Part shown: one piece after another, positions 1 through 7,051 of the stretch
Position numbering within the stretch: the stretch's first letter is position 1
Layout: each line of letters opens with the position of its first letter
Program-made: the position numbers and the translations under genes
Virus record (IMG/VR): IMGVR_UViG_3300025108_000367
Location: 1 to 24,678 of that record
DNA length: 24,678 bases
Strand: one strand, 5' to 3'
From: a virus
The notes under the pieces: model-generated
The model's input: only the letters and a program-made list of their open reading frames with translations
Told to the model about the DNA's origin: nothing
Database searches by the model: none

Positions 1-141
1 GCTTGCATTAGCGTTGGCACGTTCCATGAGCATCTTGTTCTGCTCTTGTTTCATCTTCATGCTCTGTCCCCATATGGACATCACTCCACCTAGTACGGTA
101 GAGCCAAGCATTGTTATTAGTTCTAGTGGGAGTCCAAACAT
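1..141 (-). CDS. Small membrane protein, N-terminal part (cut by window edge)
   Basis: Reading the minus strand from 141 gives an ATG and 47 open codons running off the left edge. The product starts MFGLPLELITMLGSTVLGG, a hydrophobic N-terminal segment (about residues 4-24), and then becomes Gln/Lys/Met-rich and helical (KMKQEQNKMLMERANANAS). Its ATG shares one base with the TAA of the lysozyme-like gene (TAATG), so translation is probably coupled. A purine-rich GGAGCAGGGA lies upstream. I remember similar short proteins beginning MFGLPLE in marine phages, without a known function. A single membrane segment beside a lysozyme gene suggests a holin-like or other envelope role, but this is inference and the C-terminus is missing. 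Confidence 0.75.
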   Translation of the reverse strand, partial: MFGLPLELITMLGSTVLGGVMSIWGQSMKMKQEQNKMLMERANANAS

Positions 142-1721
142 TATAAAGGTATCCCTGCTCCAGCAGTTGCTTCTGTTAATACATCTGAAACTTCAGACAA
201 GTTATTTATTATTCCTGCGTAGTATAACTCTTTAGCCACACGATTATCCATTGCTTCATCTTTGACTTTTTTAATAGTTCCGTCTGGTTGCTTTACATCT
301 CTTGTTCTTCTCATCTCTTTGGCAAAAGCTTTAGGATCTTCTGCAATAGCTGCGTCTAAAACTTTATTCCACTCCTTACCTGCTAAACTACCTCCTGTAT
401 TAAAAGCTAAAGAACTCAGAGCATTTTGATATTTAAAATCTAACTGATCCCAAGAGGAACCTTTTGTTTTTAACTTACTATCCCAACCGTTTGCCCTATT
501 ACGTGCTAAGTTTGTCTCTCTTTCAAAGTCTTTTTTAAGTATCTCTCTTTTCTGTACTTCATTCAAAGGTATGTATGTACCATCTTCATTTTTAAACTTT
601 ATACCGTGGATCATACCAGAATCTTTTTCAGATTGTTTTAGCTTATGACCATACCCAACGTCTAAATCATCCGCATCAGCACCTTCATCGTTACTTTGCA
701 CAGGTGTATCACCATGATCACTTTCACCATATGTACCTATGTCATCATAAAACTTATTTGTTAAGTCTTTCTTTGCAGCAGTTATAGCATCTACAGGTTC
801 AGCACGAGACATTATACCCTTACGCTCAAAACTAGCTTCTTGTGCGCTCATAGGGTCAAGCTCACTATCTCTTTCTGGTATCTGTCCTTTTAAAGAGTCT
901 AGCGTATCTGTAATTATATCACCAGAGTCAGCAGTCTGTACACCTTCATTATTTTTTTCTCTATTTAAACCACCACGTAAAGCTGCCTGTGTATCTGACA
1001 AAGGTATCTCTATTCTAGCACCAGCATCTATAACATCTTTATCATCTATTTGATAATTAGTTTCCATTATAGCTTCAACAGTTGTGTTATTATCTTCAGC
1101 AATCTGAGATAGAGTATCACCATCTTTTACTGTATAGCTTTTTGTAGGCACAGCAGAAGCCTTAGCCATTGCTCTATTTACATATGTCAATGCTTCAGGG
1201 GTGGTAGGCTGATTCATTGTGGGTGAAGCCATCAAGCCTCTACGAGGGTCTTGCATATCTGGGTCTGATGTTTGACCAATCGAGGGAGCAGTATCTCTGG
1301 TGTCATTATACCCACCAAAATTATATGTCTCTACATTATATGCACTAAAAGGGTCTTCTAATACTTGCTGTTGAACAGGTATAGGTTCAGGTACAACAAA
1401 CATAGGACCACCATAAAAATCCATCATATACATAGGCTCTTCTTCTTTGACTTCCATATCTGCACCAGCACCTACAAGGAAGTCATATATCTTTTGATCT
1501 AGGTTTCTTTCGTCTTCGTCGGGTTTAACCTTTTTTGTATCAGGTACTCCCAGCCCCTTTGGTTTATCATCATCCTTTCGGAACTCTGCCATAAAGTTAT
1601 CTTGAATAGCTTGTGCCGAAGATGTAATTGCCTTTCCACCTACATTGCCTATTCCTACAGACATCATTGAGGCAGCAGCCTGTGCGTTAGCGTTTGATAA
1701 ATGATTTGGATTATATGTCAT
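141..1721 (-). CDS. LysM and lysozyme-like peptidoglycan hydrolase
   Basis: The 526-residue protein probably binds and cleaves peptidoglycan. Residues 1-190 are low complexity, with acidic and Pro/Tyr-rich stretches. Residues 195-240 are a LysM domain (SYTVKDGDTLSQIAEDNNTT, ending in RIEIP). Residues 308-505 look like a phage lysozyme-type muramidase: VGYGHKL at 355-361, WDQLDFKYQNALSSLAFNTG at 424-443, and NRVAKELYYAGII near the end. The canonical catalytic Glu seven residues before the FYD tyrosine is not seen; Lys318 is there, with Asp319 next to it. The long disordered N-terminus and the position after the internal-protein candidate suggest a virion-associated lysin for entry, but an endolysin is also possible. 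The ATG at 1721 follows AGGGTAATTAAA. Family assignment is fairly sure; activity is not. Confidence 0.85.
   Translation of the reverse strand: MTYNPNHLSNANAQAAASMMSVGIGNVGGKAITSSAQAIQDNFMAEFRKDDDKPKGLGVPDTKKVKPDEDERNLDQKIYDFLVGAGADMEVKEEEPMYMMDFYGGPMFVVPEPIPVQQQVLEDPFSAYNVETYNFGGYNDTRDTAPSIGQTSDPDMQDPRRGLMASPTMNQPTTPEALTYVNRAMAKASAVPTKSYTVKDGDTLSQIAEDNNTTVEAIMETNYQIDDKDVIDAGARIEIPLSDTQAALRGGLNREKNNEGVQTADSGDIITDTLDSLKGQIPERDSELDPMSAQEASFERKGIMSRAEPVDAITAAKKDLTNKFYDDIGTYGESDHGDTPVQSNDEGADADDLDVGYGHKLKQSEKDSGMIHGIKFKNEDGTYIPLNEVQKREILKKDFERETNLARNRANGWDSKLKTKGSSWDQLDFKYQNALSSLAFNTGGSLAGKEWNKVLDAAIAEDPKAFAKEMRRTRDVKQPDGTIKKVKDEAMDNRVAKELYYAGIINNLSEVSDVLTEATAGAGIPL
1002..1139 (-). other. LysM domain of the lysozyme-like protein
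   Basis: Residues 195-240 have the LysM hallmarks: a YTVKDGDTLSQIA start, a central NNTTVEAIMETN, and a closing hydrophobic IEIPL strand. LysM domains bind N-acetylglucosamine polymers of peptidoglycan. Confidence 0.88.
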
Positions 1722-1731
1722 TTTAATTACC

Positions 1732-3966
1732 CTAGAAGTCCCAAATGTTGTCCAAGAAAGAATCTACAAGTTCAGCAGCAACACTAGATAAACCTGACTC
1801 CAAAATGTTACTACTGTCTTCTCCTTGATCTATTTTAGCTACGGCTATATTATTGTCTCTTTGCTTTTGACTTTCACCAGACTTCCAAGCCCACCCTAAT
1901 AGATCTCTTTCTCTCTGTAGTACAGCATCATATGCTGCTCTTGTTAAATTATTAGCTATCATAGCTGCATCTCTATTAGCTTGATTATTTGCAGCATTTT
2001 CTGCTGTGGTAATTGACTGTAACCATTTAGCATTAGCTTGTGCAATAATTAAATGGTTCTGTGCATTGAACTGGTCACGTGCATTTGATTGTGCTGCATT
2101 AAACTGAGCAATAGCATTTGTCTCACCTGCGTTAAATCTATTTATTGCATTGGTTTGTTCTGCATTAAACTGCGCTACCTGTGACGCTAGACTTGCAAAG
2201 AACTGATTAGTTTGATTCTCTGATGTAGCATTAAATTGTTTAGCAGCATTGTCTGCACCTTGGTCACTGAATATAGAACTAATATTTGCTTGATGTTTAA
2301 ACATAAGAGTTTGTTGCTCATTACTCAGATTAGCCATGTCCATCTGTAAGAAGGACTGAGAGTTTTGTACTGCTGCTCTTTGTCTATTGTCTAGATTAGC
2401 TAGATCAATTTGTGACATGGTAGCAGCATCAGCCATTATCTTTGCTTGTTTATTAGATAGGTTGGCTAAATCTACAGTCTGAGCCATCTTAGCATTTTCA
2501 AGTGCTACCTGTTGTTCAGCACTGAAGTTTATGTTAGCTATATCCGATATACGTGCAGCATTCTTTACTTTAGCTTGAAAGTTCTGATCAAACTCCATAC
2601 CTAGAAAGTTTGCACGTTGTCTAGCTTTCTCTAATGCCATAGCTTGCTTATTAGACGCATCCATTTGTGCGATGGGTAATGCTGATTCCATAGCTGCTTG
2701 AGTTATAGCCATACCTGCCATACTTGATGCAGACAGTCCACGTGCAGCCATTGCTGCGTTAGCTGCTCTCATAGCTCCTGCAGCCCAAGCAGGTGTCTTG
2801 TCATCCTCAAAGTCTTCCATCAATCTACCTAGCTCACCACTTACAGTAGCTGCTTGTGTTTTAGCTAGTTCTTCTTCTACTTGTGATTGATCAACAGTAG
2901 TGCCATCTATAAGCTGTTCGGGTGTTACCTGTAGAGGTGTTACTTCTTCTACTCTCTGTGCTTCAGCTAACTGTGCAGCGTCTAATCCTAGTAATGCGGC
3001 AGCTTGTGGGTCCATCTGTGCAGCTTCCATTTGAGCTTGGTCACTTACTTGTCCCTGTGCAGCTTGCATATCTGCTGTTGCATCTTTTACAGCATCTTGT
3101 GTTAATGTAGCATCCATAGTTGCTGCTGCCATTTGTTCAGGTTCTGCAGCTATAGCAGGTTGTCCTGCAGTCGTAACGGCTGCTTGTGTTGCATCCCCTG
3201 CTTGACCAATACCTTCTCCTATTAAACGGTTAGCTCCACCCTCATCAGCTACAACACCAGCCCTTGTAACTGAGGCTGTAGGATTTGTCTGTATCTGTCT
3301 TGTCATCTCTTGACCAGATAAAAGGGCAGCTTGTGCATTAGGGTTATTTAAAGACCCTCTTACATCAGGTAGAGAACGAGGCTCTCTAGGATTGTTCGTT
3401 TCATTTAATACTGCTTGCTGTTCAGCTTCAGTCATTTCTGAAAAAGGCTTACCGTGCTTTTCTAAGAAACCTTTCTCAGTAGAACTTATTCCTTTATAGT
3501 CACCATAATTTAGCAAATCCATAGTAGATGCTGAACCAGGAGGTAGGATACTCATTTTGTTACTTGCTGGTTTTGCTTTAGGTGCTGATCCTCCACTACT
3601 ACCACCATTGTCTGCAGGTCTACCAAATATGTCTTTTCCTAGATTGCTTATAGCAGCTTTGCCTCTACCTTCAGCAATAGCAGCATTTGTCCTATTTACA
3701 TAATCCTGGGTTTTTGGCTTTGCCCCTACACCCATTGCTATGTCGTTTCCTAAACCACTAAATAATCCTTTAAAAGCACCAATACGTTTACCTTCAACCA
3801 TCTGTCTAGCTGCCATAGTATATCTACCCATCTTAGCTGCTGCTGCAGGGTTAGCTGCTAAGAATTGATTAACAGACTTTTGATCTGTAGGTCCGTTATA
3901 CCCTAACGCTGGTAGTATTTTATTTTGTAATGTCTCAGGCTTAAACCCTGCAAATTTCTTAGCCAT
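1732..3966 (-). CDS. Long helical repeat protein, candidate internal virion (ejection) protein
   Basis: This 744-residue protein is rich in Ala, Gln, Asn and Met, with no signal peptide, membrane segment or enzyme motif. Residues 1-110 are compact, 118-145 are a Gly/Ser/Pro linker, and 210-380 are Ala/Gln-rich. The segment around 393-420 (PAWAAGAMRAANAAMAARGL) matches my memory of a family common in uncultured marine phages. DLANLSN-type motifs recur at residues 499, 521 and 543, exactly 22 apart. From residue 577, QFNA-type units recur every 11 residues. Such hendecads form long, nearly straight helical bundles. With its place beside the lysozyme gene, this suggests an internal or ejection protein, by analogy with T7 gp14-16. 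No homology to those is visible, so the role is inferred. Confidence 0.8.
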   Translation of the reverse strand: MAKKFAGFKPETLQNKILPALGYNGPTDQKSVNQFLAANPAAAAKMGRYTMAARQMVEGKRIGAFKGLFSGLGNDIAMGVGAKPKTQDYVNRTNAAIAEGRGKAAISNLGKDIFGRPADNGGSSGGSAPKAKPASNKMSILPPGSASTMDLLNYGDYKGISSTEKGFLEKHGKPFSEMTEAEQQAVLNETNNPREPRSLPDVRGSLNNPNAQAALLSGQEMTRQIQTNPTASVTRAGVVADEGGANRLIGEGIGQAGDATQAAVTTAGQPAIAAEPEQMAAATMDATLTQDAVKDATADMQAAQGQVSDQAQMEAAQMDPQAAALLGLDAAQLAEAQRVEEVTPLQVTPEQLIDGTTVDQSQVEEELAKTQAATVSGELGRLMEDFEDDKTPAWAAGAMRAANAAMAARGLSASSMAGMAITQAAMESALPIAQMDASNKQAMALEKARQRANFLGMEFDQNFQAKVKNAARISDIANINFSAEQQVALENAKMAQTVDLANLSNKQAKIMADAATMSQIDLANLDNRQRAAVQNSQSFLQMDMANLSNEQQTLMFKHQANISSIFSDQGADNAAKQFNATSENQTNQFFASLASQVAQFNAEQTNAINRFNAGETNAIAQFNAAQSNARDQFNAQNHLIIAQANAKWLQSITTAENAANNQANRDAAMIANNLTRAAYDAVLQRERDLLGWAWKSGESQKQRDNNIAVAKIDQGEDSSNILESGLSSVAAELVDSFLDNIWDF
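2029..2238 (-). repeat. Hendecad (11-residue) QFNA repeats
   Basis: In the 744-residue protein, the Phe of (Q/R)FNA-type units falls at residues 578, 589, 600, 611, 622 and 633. A seventh unit continues in phase with Ala at 644 (QANA). Many units have Asn four positions after the Ala. The spacing is exactly 11 with no slip, typical of a right-handed or straight coiled coil. Confidence 0.9.
2320..2472 (-). repeat. 22-residue DLANLSN repeats
   Basis: Three copies of D(L/M)ANL(S/D)N start at residues 499, 521 and 543 of the 744-residue protein, exactly 22 apart. A weaker DIANINF copy lies at 475, which is 24 before the first. The period is twice that of the following 11-residue units, so the two blocks probably form one continuous helical rod. 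Confidence 0.85.
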
Positions 3967-3970
3967 ATTA

Positions 3971-4219
3971 TTATTTCCCTATTTGCATCCACAATGATGC
4001 GGCAATGAATGTTATTACTGCTACTGTTGACATCTTGACCATAGTTGACCACACACCTTTACGTGTATCACGCCATGCTTCTAGTAAGTTACGCATCTCA
4101 GTTATATCTTTACGAGCATCGTCATCATGTAGTCCTACTTCACGCAAGGCCATCTTAGCTCCACGCTTGGCTGATCTATCTAACATAGCTTCTAATTCTT
4201 CTGGTGTTACATTAGACAT
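3971..4219 (-). CDS. DUF6127-like small protein with C-terminal membrane anchor
   Basis: The 82-residue protein starts MSNVTPEELEAMLDRSAKRG, continues ALREVGLHDDDARKDITEMR and LLEAWRDTRKG, and ends in a hydrophobic segment (about residues 63-80). The pattern of an ELEAML helix, a VGLHDDxAxxDI centre, a LLxAWRDT motif and a C-terminal membrane helix matches my memory of DUF6127 proteins, found in phages and bacterial genomes and of unknown function. In this position it could be a holin-like or lysis accessory protein. It overlaps the end of the 132-residue gene by 8 bases, so translation is probably coupled. Coding status is good; function is open. Confidence 0.8.
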   Translation of the reverse strand: MSNVTPEELEAMLDRSAKRGAKMALREVGLHDDDARKDITEMRNLLEAWRDTRKGVWSTMVKMSTVAVITFIAASLWMQIGK

Positions 4220-4610
4220 AGCTAGACATGTCCTCGTTTGTTACATTGTGTTCAGAATAATCTTGCATGTCTCCATATTTTTGTACACAATTATAATTAG
4301 CATACAGAGTTCTACATTCTATTATCTTTTGTTTTAGTTTTGTATATGTAATACCTGTTTCGTTATATTCTGAAAGTAATGAGGAAATAGAATATTTGGT
4401 ATCATCGTCCGTAAGAGAATTAATATCTGAATCCGAAAGCTTTTCTCCCATAATCCATGCCTCCATACCTTCTACTGTAGTAGCTTCAACTCTTCTTATA
4501 CGACTCCAAAGTGTTGGACTATTATCTAATTTATTCTTCATAGAAGTTATAGCAGCTTCTAGATCTTCTATAGTTTCATAAGAAGTATCAATATAAAAAT
4601 AGCGAGACAT
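4212..4610 (-). CDS. Hypothetical protein, 132 residues
   Basis: I do not recognise a family. The protein starts MSRYFYIDTSYETIEDLEAA and looks mostly helical and acidic, with a Tyr/Asn-rich C-terminal part containing two cysteines (ECRTLYANYNC). It has no signal peptide or membrane segment. Its ATG shares one base with the stop of the glycine-rich adhesin gene (TAATG at 4608-4612), and its 3' end overlaps the DUF6127-like gene by 8 bases. This tight packing supports it as a real gene. Following a tail-tip gene, it could be a small fibre-associated or assembly protein, but nothing in the sequence shows that. Confidence 0.7.
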   Translation of the reverse strand: MSRYFYIDTSYETIEDLEAAITSMKNKLDNSPTLWSRIRRVEATTVEGMEAWIMGEKLSDSDINSLTDDDTKYSISSLLSEYNETGITYTKLKQKIIECRTLYANYNCVQKYGDMQDYSEHNVTNEDMSSYV

Positions 4611-5785
4611 TAAGTTGTTGCTCCATATATAGTACCACTATTTGTTAGTGTATAAGTATTTCCAGTATCCTCAATAGCTTTACCTGCAGCACCACCTGGT
4701 TTTTTATTGTTGTTATTTTTTGTGTTTTGACCACCTGCTTGACCCCAGCCACCACCTCCACCAGATATACCAGCAGCATTTGCAGCAGTTTGTCCTTCAT
4801 AACCACCAGAGCCTCCAAAAGCAGCCATCCCTCCTACTACAGAGCCAACACCTACACCTCCAAAGCCACCAGTGTGTGACCCTGTACAACCATAATAATC
4901 ACTTGCAGCACCTGCTGCTTTCCCTGGAAAAGTACTATGTGCATTAGTATAACTTCCTAACACAGATGAATCTAAACGTCTGCCTCCACCACCGCCAGCA
5001 CGTCTTTGCACGTTAGAATCATAGCCACCGCTGCCTCCTCCTGAACCGCCACCATAACCAGAGTAACCAGCAGATATAAAATCAACATATACAGCATTAG
5101 ACTCATAACCAGCATTAGAACCATAGCCGTTTATAGAACCACCTGATCCACCTGTATATTGATTAGTACTATTAGCACCTCCTATTCCATCTCCACCTTT
5201 GCCACCACCAGCACCTCCGCCACCTGCTGTACCTTTATCTGCAGGGTCTGAGTTATCAACAGAAGCACCACCACCACCTCCACCACCAGCAATAAAAGCA
5301 CCACTATAATTTATGATAGTTACATTTGAAACACCAGAGTTTATTTTTATTGCATCTCCAGCGTCTTCACCTGCACTGAATGTGAAACTACCAGTAGGTG
5401 AATAATCTCCTCCTGCTCCTCCCTTACCTACTATGTAACCACTATTTTTTATGGTACAAGGTATATCAATTATAAGTGCTGGAGTTGATACACTATCAGA
5501 CCATACCCAAAAGTTAGAAGGTATAACAAGTGTGCCTCCAGAGCTTATATAATCAGAGACAGTTGCTTGTTGTATGTTTGCTTGACCGTTTATATTACCC
5601 TCATTAACAGCGTCTACTTCATTAGCAGCACCATAGTATTCGTTAAAAGCGTTCTGCGCTCCAGAAGCTTTACCTATCAAAGCACGAACATCTGAGTCGT
5701 TTAATGATACTTGTGTTGTAGTACTACCACCTAATTCTAGGTGAATATCATTAAGACTTATCTGACCACTAGTCTGTAGAGCCAT
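4610..5785 (-). CDS. Glycine-rich tail adhesin or fibre-tip protein
   Basis: The 391-residue protein begins MALQTSGQISLNDIHLELGG, an opening I remember from marine phage tail proteins and probably the attachment part (residues 1-55). A short beta-like section follows (about 70-165). Residues 166-366 contain many Gly-rich runs: GGGGGGGAS at 167-175, GGGGAGGGKGGDGIGG, GGGSGGGSGG and AGGGGGRR. The tail ends in NSGTIYGATT. The layout is similar to gp38-type adhesins of T-even phages, where polyglycine helices carry receptor-binding loops; this is a resemblance in style, not demonstrated homology. The start overlaps the S74 fibre gene by 17 bases. A receptor-contact role is likely but inferred. 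Confidence 0.8.
   Translation of the reverse strand: MALQTSGQISLNDIHLELGGSTTTQVSLNDSDVRALIGKASGAQNAFNEYYGAANEVDAVNEGNINGQANIQQATVSDYISSGGTLVIPSNFWVWSDSVSTPALIIDIPCTIKNSGYIVGKGGAGGDYSPTGSFTFSAGEDAGDAIKINSGVSNVTIINYSGAFIAGGGGGGGASVDNSDPADKGTAGGGGAGGGKGGDGIGGANSTNQYTGGSGGSINGYGSNAGYESNAVYVDFISAGYSGYGGGSGGGSGGYDSNVQRRAGGGGGRRLDSSVLGSYTNAHSTFPGKAAGAASDYYGCTGSHTGGFGGVGVGSVVGGMAAFGGSGGYEGQTAANAAGISGGGGGWGQAGGQNTKNNNNKKPGGAAGKAIEDTGNTYTLTNSGTIYGATT
4688..5431 (-). repeat. Polyglycine-rich region of the adhesin
   Basis: Residues 119-366 alternate Gly runs with short variable segments carrying Tyr, Asn and Ser. The plus strand shows this as recurring ccacca and cctcca words. This composition is compatible with packed polyglycine-II helices and exposed loops. 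Confidence 0.75.
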
Positions 5786-7049
5786 TCTTTAGTTCCTCTA
5801 TTTCAGCTTTTAACTCTTTTATAGCTTCTATAAGTAATCCATGAAGTTGATCATATTGTACTATTTTATATTCAACATCGTCTTCCCCATGAAAGACTAA
5901 TGATTTACTTTCTACAGCAGATGGTAATACTTTTTCTACTTCCTGTGCAATTACACCAGCAGATCTTCTTCCATCTTTATTATAACTAAATGTATAACCA
6001 CCTAACTTAGATACTTTATCTAAAGCATTGTCAATCTTTTCTATATCATGTTTTAGTCTTTCATCTGATACAGTTGTAGAGTACGCAGTTACGTTACCCT
6101 CAACGTGTAAATCACCGTCATTCTCTAATCTCATCTCCTCCGTACCAGCAGTCATAAATTCTATATGCTGGCTACCGTCATTGAAGTGAATATGTTCATG
6201 TACGTTACCAACATATACATCAGTAGTAGCAGCTAGTCTTTGATCCCCTGCAAGAGTAGCAGCTATAGAAACGTTGGCTGATCCATTGAATGATGTTGAA
6301 CCTGTAACATCTCCAGTTAAAGATATGGTACGTGCCGTTGCTAGTGTTGATGCAGTAGATGCATTACCAACTAAATCTCCTGTAATGTCTCCTGATGCAC
6401 TAATAGTAGTAGCACTTATAGCTGCAGAACTATTAGCACCAATAGTAGTACCATCAATACTACCACCGTTTATATCAGCAGTATTAGCTACAAGGCTATC
6501 AATGTTAGCTGTGCTATCAATATATAGATTTCTCCATTCCAAGCCAACTGCACCTAAATCAAAAGCATTGTCGTTATCAGGAATTAAACTACTGTCTACT
6601 CTAGCATTAATAACTAGATTATCAGCAGTAGTATTTCCTAAAGTAAGGCTACCATCAACAGTTAAACTACCTGTAACATCTAATGCCCCACCAACATTTA
6701 CATCTGTTGTTGTTGTTACAATACCAGTAAAAGTAGAAGTCTCATCTACAGTAAGTACATCTGTTTTTAGTGTTCCATCAAAGAAGCCATCTTTCCACTC
6801 AATAGCAGATGTACCTAAATCATAGGTGTTGTCTACCTTTGGACGTACAACACTAGAAGTCACAACAAGATCAGCAGACGGTCCTAAGTTTTCAATAGGT
6901 GGTCCGTTACCTGTACTACCATCGTGGGTATGACCCGTAGATGCGTTAAATGCTCCTTCGATAGCATTGTATTCTGCGTTAAAGTCTGCAGCATCAATAA
7001 CTGCACCTGTAGCTATATTAGCTGTTGCTTGACGTGTGTATCCTGCCAT
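5769..7049 (-). CDS. Tail fibre protein with C-terminal S74 intramolecular chaperone
   Basis: The 426-residue protein has an N-terminal attachment region with GHTHDGSTGNGPP near residues 39-51. A beta-rich shaft follows, with two related units, NTYDLGTSAIEWKDGFF and NAFDLGAVGLEWRNLYI. Residues 328-426 are a peptidase S74 / endosialidase-type chaperone: SDERLKHDI, with Ser328 and Lys333 forming the expected Ser-Lys dyad; then GYTFSY, RRSAGVIAQEVEKVLPSAV and a C-terminal coiled coil. In this family the domain trimerises the fibre and then cleaves itself off before the Ser. The stop lies 17 bases inside the adhesin gene, so the two products are probably made together and may form one fibre. Fibre identity is confident. 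Confidence 0.9.
   Translation of the reverse strand: MAGYTRQATANIATGAVIDAADFNAEYNAIEGAFNASTGHTHDGSTGNGPPIENLGPSADLVVTSSVVRPKVDNTYDLGTSAIEWKDGFFDGTLKTDVLTVDETSTFTGIVTTTTDVNVGGALDVTGSLTVDGSLTLGNTTADNLVINARVDSSLIPDNDNAFDLGAVGLEWRNLYIDSTANIDSLVANTADINGGSIDGTTIGANSSAAISATTISASGDITGDLVGNASTASTLATARTISLTGDVTGSTSFNGSANVSIAATLAGDQRLAATTDVYVGNVHEHIHFNDGSQHIEFMTAGTEEMRLENDGDLHVEGNVTAYSTTVSDERLKHDIEKIDNALDKVSKLGGYTFSYNKDGRRSAGVIAQEVEKVLPSAVESKSLVFHGEDDVEYKIVQYDQLHGLLIEAIKELKAEIEELKNGSTD
5772..6068 (-). other. S74 autoprocessing chaperone domain, fibre 2
   Basis: Residues 328-426 start at SDERLK, matching the S-D-x-R-x-K dyad motif of endosialidase chaperones. They continue through GVIAQEVEKVLPSAV to a final heptad-like coiled coil (KELKAEIEELK). 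Predicted cleavage is just before Ser328. Confidence 0.85.
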
Positions 7050-7051
7050 GA

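Noticed and set aside
4688-5431. Recurring ccacca/cctcca words on the plus strand, looking like a DNA repeat array
   Set aside because: They are simply the complement of glycine codons in the adhesin; there are no regular repeats with spacers, so not a CRISPR array.
6274-6825. 183-residue open frame on the plus strand
   Set aside because: It is the complement of the fibre shaft, with low-complexity Val/Ser/Pro content. No gene order supports a plus-strand gene here.
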